Positions 60,004-64,000 of a stretch of DNA of 64,000 nucleotides are shown one piece after another (the stretch's first letter is position 1; each line of letters begins with the position of its first letter). The notes below the pieces were generated by a model. That model saw only the letters and a list, made by a program, of their open reading frames with translations. It made no database searches and was not told the DNA's origin. Made by a program: the position numbers and the translations under genes. This DNA comes from Lachnospiraceae bacterium (GTDB lineage: Bacteria; Bacillota; Clostridia; Lachnospirales; Lachnospiraceae), in NCBI GenBank assembly GCA_030524635.1, contig JAUNGG010000010.1, positions 16,343 through 80,342 on the forward strand, given 5' to 3'.

Positions 60004-61324
60004 AAATTTCCCTTTCTTCTGCATTCCCGTCCTCCTCTGTCCCGGTACCTTCCACCGCCTCTATGACAAAGCTGATGTTCGTCGTTTGGTCCCCGTTGAC
60101 TGCGTTCCACCTTTCTCCCAGCCGTATTACGATATCCTCTCCATTGGATTCACCAGCCCCGATCAAAAGCACCAGAAATTGATTGGCGCTGTAGCGTGTA
60201 TACACATCTCCCCTTCGGATCCCGCCTTCAATAACCTTCCGCAGAAGTTCCATCTTTGGGGTGAACCGATCCCATTCATCCTGAATCTCCTGAAACCGGA
60301 CCCTCTGTTCAAATGCAGAGCCTGCTTCCCCGCTCCGGTCTAAGGCAGAGCTTTCTGCTCGTTCCAAACGGTATCTCCAGCCTGGCCGCCCCTTCACCGT
60401 ACAAAGCATTAAAAGGCTTTTCTGGTTCATCCGTGAGATCACATGGTACATGTCCTGGAAACTGGGATAACTGCAGTAATACGCGCCTTTGATTTCTCTA
60501 TTTTCCTGGAGTGCATACTTCACATCGGACAAGACCTTGGCTGCATAGTAGGAATACTTGCTTCTGTTCTGATATTTTGCCATCACCCGGTCCACTGCAC
60601 TGGTTCCCAGGTCCTTATAAAAGATCTGAGCCGTATCCTCATAAATCTTCATTGCTTCCTGATACCGGTTCATGGACATCAGACAATCGATCTGCACCGC
60701 CTGCCACTCATCGTATGGATGAATCTGGCTGGCCGCCGTGCAAAGCTCCAGCATCTGTTCGAAATTTCCCTCTGCCTTCAGCAGTCCACACAGCTCCTTC
60801 AGACAGTTAAAGTACCATTTCTGATAGTAGGCGCTTTCTGCAATCACCCATTCTTCTCCGCTCAGCATAGGAAGGAATTCCCCTGTATAGGCCTTGCAGA
60901 ATTTCCAGAGAAGCTTCCTTCTGACCTCCTGGTCATCCTGCCCGCTTCGAATCTGACTAAGCAGCCCGTCTAAGTACTCGGTGTCTGTTTCTACCTCATA
61001 ATCCAGGCTGAAATAATACCTGGATCCTCTTCGGACAATGTATTCTCCCGGAGGAAAATATGACCGCCCAATCGTCAGCCGCAGCAGATGGACATGCTGG
61101 CGGAAATTATTCATCTGCTTCCTTCTGTCTTTGCCATCCTGCCTGACAATCTCCACCAGCTTATTCCGTTCAATTCCTTCTGCACCTGCTTTTATCAGGA
61201 TCAGAAAGATCTGCATATATTTCGTCTGCGGATTTGCTTCGATCGAAAGCTGCTGACCGCCAAAGCTGAGAGAAAAGCCACCCAGCAGACTGGCATAAAA
61301 ACGATTATGTAATCGTTCCGGCAA
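59987..61324 (-). CDS. BTAD-type transcription regulator with degenerate GGDEF domain
   Basis: About 445 residues. N-terminal winged helix (about 5-100: FYASLLGGFSLSFGG, then NFRQHVHLLRLTIG) and a bacterial transcriptional activator domain of TPR type (about 115-265; AYTGEFLPMLSGEEWV, YDEWQAVQIDCLM). The C-terminal part looks like a diguanylate-cyclase fold in which the GGDEF signature is replaced: RRGDVYTRYSANQFLVLL, so cyclase activity is unlikely. AAAGGAGGAG six bases before TTG 61324 fixes the start; the upstream frame covers the promoter. It lies directly before the pilus operon on the same strand and is its probable regulator. Confidence 0.85.
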   Translation of the reverse strand: MPERLHNRFYASLLGGFSLSFGGQQLSIEANPQTKYMQIFLILIKAGAEGIERNKLVEIVRQDGKDRRKQMNNFRQHVHLLRLTIGRSYFPPGEYIVRRGSRYYFSLDYEVETDTEYLDGLLSQIRSGQDDQEVRRKLLWKFCKAYTGEFLPMLSGEEWVIAESAYYQKWYFNCLKELCGLLKAEGNFEQMLELCTAASQIHPYDEWQAVQIDCLMSMNRYQEAMKIYEDTAQIFYKDLGTSAVDRVMAKYQNRSKYSYYAAKVLSDVKYALQENREIKGAYYCSYPSFQDMYHVISRMNQKSLLMLCTVKGRPGWRYRLERAESSALDRSGEAGSAFEQRVRFQEIQDEWDRFTPKMELLRKVIEGGIRRGDVYTRYSANQFLVLLIGAGESNGEDIVIRLGERWNAVNGDQTTNISFVIEAVEGTGTEEDGNAEEREIYGVHC

Positions 61325-61424
61325 TCCGGTCTCCTCCTTTCCTGATCTTTGCATTTTACTCTGCGGACAATAGAATACAGACAGCTGTGATGGCACGGAA
61401 CCGTTATAAATAAAGTTATAATAT

Positions 61425-61450
61425 GTCAATTAAGGTACACTTTGGTTGCA
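61425..61450. repeat. 26-bp dyad element, copy 1 (regulator promoter)
   Basis: GTCAATTAAGGTACACTTTG plus GTTGCA, an imperfect dyad that overlaps the candidate -35 box (TTGACA on the minus strand) of the BTAD regulator gene. It aligns over its full length with the copy at 61570-61595. Candidate operator for autoregulation. Confidence 0.5.
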
Positions 61451-61569
61451 AAAGAAAATGCTAGAAGCGGTGGGGACTGCTCATGAAAATTTCATCAGAA
61501 TTTAAGAAATAAAATCAAATTTTTGATAAAAAAAGACCCTCGGTGGAGGATAGAAAATAAAAAAAGGCT

Positions 61570-61595
61570 GTCAACAAAAGTGTACTTTGGTTGAC
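61570..61595. repeat. 26-bp dyad element, copy 2
   Basis: GTCAACAAAAGTGTACTTTG plus GTTGAC, 11 of 13 base pairs of the dyad matching. It lies 145 bp upstream of copy 1. The region 61451-61649 between the elements and the terminator is AT-rich and carries no gene. Confidence 0.5.
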
Positions 61596-61649
61596 ACTTT
61601 ATCGACTGCCAGATCTCATCATTAAGAGTACTATAGCATACGGAGCGTT

Positions 61650-61689
61650 AAAAAAAGCATTTCACCACTTGAGTAAAATGCTTTTTTTT
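61650..61689 (-). terminator. Terminator of the AraC remnant
   Basis: AAAAAAAGCATTT (61650-61662) pairs with AAATGCTTTTTTT, with T-runs on both strands. It lies about 20 bases after the stop of the AraC fragment and is intact although the gene is not. Confidence 0.8.
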
Positions 61690-61709
61690 CGATTTTTTTC
61701 GTTTACCGT

Positions 61710-61819
61710 TTATTTTGCATATTTTCGATACGTACTGGGCTTCATCCCCTCTCTTTTTTCAAACACCTGATTGAAATGATTCACGTCCCCATAGCCGATC
61801 AGCTCGCAGATTTCATACC
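61710..61819 (-). pseudogene. AraC-family regulator, C-terminal remnant
   Basis: The minus-strand frame reads YEICELIGYGDVNHFNQVF then EKREGMKPSTYRKYAK and stop. This is the second helix-turn-helix and tail of an AraC-type DNA-binding domain. Everything upstream of this is missing; the sequence passes directly into the AbiEii gene. Only about 36 codons remain. Confidence 0.85.
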
Positions 61820-62187
61820 AATCTTACATAATATCCACCATATATATCGTCCTTGCGAATAGGAGCCACAGACTTAATCTCAAATGAAACATCGTCATTC
61901 AGATCAATATTACAAATTGAACTAAGTGCTACTAAAATCTGATCTTCTGTCAAAGGCAGGTTTCGTAAAGTAGTATCTAAATCCATCGTGGATCTGGTAT
62001 CAAGTCCAACAATAGCAGCAATCAGTATACCGCCCTTAACAACGAATTTTTCGCTATATTCTGATACAGATAATCTTTCCAGAAAACGCTCAAACATATA
62101 GTTTTGCAGAACAACCTGGGCAGCTATATTATTGCTCTTCGCATAATTTTTGATTCTGCCTTTCAAACTCATTGCTTTGGAGCTCAT
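61813..62187 (-). pseudogene. AbiEii-type nucleotidyltransferase toxin, 3'-truncated
   Basis: 124 codons of a protein that normally has about 250-300. N-terminal AbiEii/DUF1814 features are present: FVVKGGILIAAIVG and the nucleotidyltransferase acidic motif RSTMDLDTTLR. After the core strand DDIYGGYYVRL the frame crosses into the AraC remnant and meets TGA. The catalytic lower half is lost, so toxin activity is improbable. The start ATG overlaps the antitoxin stop by 4 bases, the usual coupling of abiE pairs. Confidence 0.82.
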
Positions 62188-62777
62188 ATCAAAACCTCCA
62201 TGTATCTTTTTATTACTTTATCCACGCCGAACCGTAAAGCATATACTGCCAATAAATTCAGATCTTTGTCCGGCGATACCGCATAATTCTTTATTGCACT
62301 GATAACAGTTTCTTCATCAAGTCTGTTTCGAGAACGTAATAAATCACAAATGGTACGCTCTGCATTGTAACATCGGACTTCATTTCCTAATGTGTTTTTT
62401 CTTCTAATAGCTCCTACCTGATGTAATTCCGGCTTTATATAATAACATACACATTCATCTCGTAAAGAACTGGATAGTTTGGTATTACTCGGAATCGTCA
62501 CAGAATGTGTAAATGGTGTTCTTTCAGATAATCCGTTCAAAAATAATGCAGTATCATGTGAAAATATAATTTTATCTGAGCGCAACATGAGTGTGTACAT
62601 ATCATCATGAATGGAATCCGAAAGAATATAAACACCTCTTCGTCCACGCTCTAACAATCCTTCCTTCACATACAACGAAAGAAGAGCACGAGTGAAGCCC
62701 AACTCAACAGCTTGGGCTGTAGTTATCATATTATTGTTCTTTTTTATTGTCTCTAATATTGACGGGTTGATTTCCAT
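62184..62777 (-). CDS. AbiEi-type antitoxin / transcription regulator
   Basis: 197 residues, complete. N-terminal winged helix (MITTAQAVELGFTRALLSLYV core, ERGRRGVYIL wing) and C-terminal AbiEi antitoxin domain (FSHDTALFLNGLSERTP, RCYNAERTICDLL). AbiEi proteins repress the abiE operon and neutralise the AbiEii nucleotidyltransferase in type IV toxin-antitoxin phage-abortive systems. The partner is truncated here, so it may be an orphan repressor. TGGAGG eight bases before ATG 62777 defines the start; the frame from 62792 overlaps that SD. Confidence 0.85.
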   Translation of the reverse strand: MEINPSILETIKKNNNMITTAQAVELGFTRALLSLYVKEGLLERGRRGVYILSDSIHDDMYTLMLRSDKIIFSHDTALFLNGLSERTPFTHSVTIPSNTKLSSSLRDECVCYYIKPELHQVGAIRRKNTLGNEVRCYNAERTICDLLRSRNRLDEETVISAIKNYAVSPDKDLNLLAVYALRFGVDKVIKRYMEVLI

Positions 62778-62948
62778 ATCAATGGCCTCCATTTAACATT
62801 TATACCGATATGATACTTGACTTCGGCACAAATGTCAAATATGGTAGCATCCGGCAAAATCGAGTCACTTCGGAAGAGATAAGTTTACGAGCTACGGGTA
62901 TGCGCCATTCATTGATGTCTTAACGCATGGTCGCTCTATATAAAAATA

Positions 62949-62972
62949 CGGAGTTACCGTTATGCAACTCCG
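62949..62972. repeat. Short inverted repeat in a gene-free stretch
   Basis: CGGAGTT (62949-62955) and AACTCCG (62966-62972). Nothing else was recognised in 62778-63001. Confidence 0.3.
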
Positions 62973-63001
62973 CCACTTGCTTGAGTTTCTAAGACACATG
63001 A

Positions 63002-63262
63002 GGTATCTCTTCAAACAAAGAATTCTGTGACGTATATAACGATAGCCTTGTAGGAATTTATAATGAGGAAATAGGTATTATACTGGAAACAAAATATGCA
63101 GACGATGGAAATTTGGAAGACAGCTGTCAGAAGGCCTTAGAGCAGAACAAACGTAAACGTTATGGTGAAGATCTCCAAGAAGAAGGAAATAATCACATAT
63201 TAAAGTATGGAATCGTATGCTATAAAAAGAGATATAAGGTTATGCTCGAAGAATATAAATAG
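63002..63262 (+). pseudogene. PD-(D/E)XK / AAA-ATPase-like protein, C-terminal remnant
   Basis: An open frame without a start reads GIYNEEIGIILETKYAD, then LEDSCQKALEQNKRKRYGED and ILKYGIVCYKKRYKVML, stop at 63260-63262. This is the C-terminal nuclease-fold end of the same family as the complete gene at 8806-10389 (which has ALIVELKWD and a similar QIKERRYDG). A stop codon just before 63002 and the absence of the ATPase part show it is a fragment. Confidence 0.75.
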
Positions 63263-63284
63263 AGTCAAAACTTCAGATAACAAA

Positions 63285-63308
63285 CAAAAGGGACTTTTTT
63301 ACAGCCCC
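63285..63308 (-). terminator. Small terminator after the holin-like peptide gene
   Basis: A 6-bp stem with one wobble (63290-63295 with 63303-63308) followed by CTTTTG on the minus strand, 12 bases after the stop codon. Confidence 0.5.
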
Positions 63309-63320
63309 TTATTTTTCAAA

Positions 63321-63410
63321 TTACATAACCCGCCTTATGTATTCAAGCAGTACCAAAACAAAAGTGGCAAACGTCATAATGTCTTGAAAAGAATAGTTAT
63401 TGTTTTTCAT
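63321..63410 (-). CDS. 29-residue putative holin-like toxin peptide
   Basis: ATG 63410 has AGGAGGAG nine bases upstream. The peptide MKNNNYSFQDIMTFATFVLV continues LLEYIRRVM and stops at 63321. A short polar head, one hydrophobic helix with Thr/Phe and a basic tail match the small 'putative holin-like toxin' peptides of Firmicutes, often type I toxins controlled by an antisense RNA. A hairpin terminator follows. No antisense promoter was confirmed. Too short for automatic calling, but the SD and terminator make it a credible gene. Confidence 0.6.
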   Translation of the reverse strand: MKNNNYSFQDIMTFATFVLVLLEYIRRVM

Positions 63411-63544
63411 AGTGCATCTCCTCCTAAATCTGTTACATTTCCTTCTTCCTAAAACTTATGTATAAATAGTACTCTGTTCACCGAAGAAGATCAATAGAAT
63501 GCCCTTCATATGCAAGTAGCATCTGATTGCGCGCTGTTTCAAAA

Positions 63545-63581
63545 GTTGCAGGGAGTTGCAGAAGGTTGCAAGAAAGTTGCA
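63545..63581 (+). repeat. Four phased GTTGCA repeats upstream of the last gene
   Basis: GTTGCA occurs at 63545, 63555, 63565 and 63576, one per helical turn (10, 10, 11 bp), about 80-115 bases before the start of the next gene. It looks like an operator or iteron array. A -10-like TATGAT is at 63620-63625. Confidence 0.5.
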
Positions 63582-63660
63582 AATAGACTCTATGCAAAGA
63601 CAAATATTTCCATTCATGCTATGATGCAAATACAAATTACAAAAGATAGGAGATGTTATT

Positions 63661-64000
63661 ATGTGTATCAGAAGACCTAGTAATACAAATAGTTTGGGCT
63701 CATTTGTCAGATTGTTCAAAAGAGAAATGAAGGAATATCCCGAAAGGTTTTATAACCATGATAAGTGTAAAAAAATTACCGCACCGGAAGTTTTAGACTT
63801 AGTTTATGGTACATTATATTACCCCGATGTTGCATATTTGGGCACAACGAAAGAAACAGCCAGTAAAGTCATAAATAATGCTATAAATCCGCCTTTATTT
63901 ATAAAAGACAAAAGAGCTGAGTTTAGTGAAGAAAAAATGGATACTACTAAAGAATATGTTGATAAATACATACTAGGTAATGTGAAAAATTCAGATCAGT
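63661..64000 (+). CDS. Unknown protein, 3' end beyond the window
   Basis: ATG 63661 follows AGGAG by 8 bases. The 113 codons seen read MCIRRPSNTNSLGSFVRLFK and go on with a charged, helical, AT-rich-coded sequence (ITAPEVLDLVYGTLYYPDVAY, core DLVYGTLYYP; ETASKVINNAINPPLFIKDK). No signal peptide or membrane helix. I do not recognise a family. Its base composition and decayed neighbours suggest it is part of an acquired element. Confidence 0.6.
   Translation, partial: MCIRRPSNTNSLGSFVRLFKREMKEYPERFYNHDKCKKITAPEVLDLVYGTLYYPDVAYLGTTKETASKVINNAINPPLFIKDKRAEFSEEKMDTTKEYVDKYILGNVKNSDQ

Noticed and set aside
61325..61429. Longer start (TTG 61429) of the BTAD regulator
   Set aside because: The TTG is part of a -35-like TTGACA, while AAAGGAGGAG lies six bases before TTG 61324.
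63207..63452. Plus-strand frame of 81 codons
   Set aside because: It overlaps the end of the PD-(D/E)XK remnant in another frame and the holin-like gene with its terminator; it has no SD.
63456..63719. Minus-strand frame of 87 codons at the window end
   Set aside because: It has no SD and overlaps the phased repeats and the well-initiated plus-strand gene at 63661.

Overview
The window looks like a chromosomal segment of a Gram-positive anaerobe of the class Clostridia, most likely a gut Lachnospiraceae. Reasons: lipoprotein-type binding proteins, YesM/YesN two-component regulators, a T-box-controlled trp operon, a cobalamin-dependent methionine synthase with its reactivation domain on a separate gene, class B sortase pili, AGGAGG-type ribosome binding sites, and roughly balanced base composition that turns AT-rich only in accessory patches. 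No rRNA, tRNA or CRISPR array was seen.

Layout. 1-8.7 kb: a CUT1 sugar ABC transporter (two permeases and a lipoprotein) divergent from a YesM-type kinase, a YesN/AraC-type regulator and a heparinase II/III-like lyase. 8.8-10.4 kb: an AT-rich AAA-ATPase/PD-(D/E)XK gene. 10.5-15.9 kb: a beta-glucuronidase with a carbohydrate-binding-like partner, divergent from an aldehyde dehydrogenase and a beta-hydroxyacid dehydrogenase. Together 1-16 kb suggests use of uronic-acid-containing glycans or glucuronides. 16-22.3 kb: a Trk/Ktr potassium system, a zinc ABC transporter and a MATE exporter. 22.4-24.8 kb: a fructose PTS whose fruK partner survives only as a 45-codon remnant. 25-29.6 kb: a Crp-type regulator and a three-subunit molybdenum hydroxylase. 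29.6-35.5 kb: a MurR/RpiR regulator, a LarA-like protein, an orphan TctC-type binding protein and a sigma54-activator-like regulator that has lost its sigma54 motifs. 35.6-38.2 kb: glycogen branching enzyme and a phosphoesterase. 38.3-43.5 kb: trpEGDCF behind a Trp T-box, without trpBA. 43.5-47.8 kb: metF, a MetH-activation protein and a short MetH. 47.8-52.6 kb: HflK/HflC, a zinc-ribbon membrane protein, a PTS EIIC-like protein and a YitT protein.

52.8-61.6 kb is the most interesting part. It is a pilus locus with the gene order of the Streptococcus pyogenes FCT region: tip adhesin, SipA-like dead signal peptidase, backbone pilin, class B sortase, LPxTG base pilin. Here it lies behind a BTAD regulator with a degenerate GGDEF domain and a 46-codon small ORF. 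61.6-64 kb is an AT-rich, decayed accessory region. It holds an AraC remnant fused by deletion to a truncated AbiEii toxin, a complete AbiEi antitoxin, a PD-(D/E)XK remnant, a 29-residue holin-like peptide, a phased GTTGCA repeat array and an unknown gene running off the end.

Many starts were moved inward from the longest reading frame because a ribosome binding site or promoter sits inside the longer frame; these choices are stated entry by entry. Domain and family calls come from reading motifs, not from database searches.
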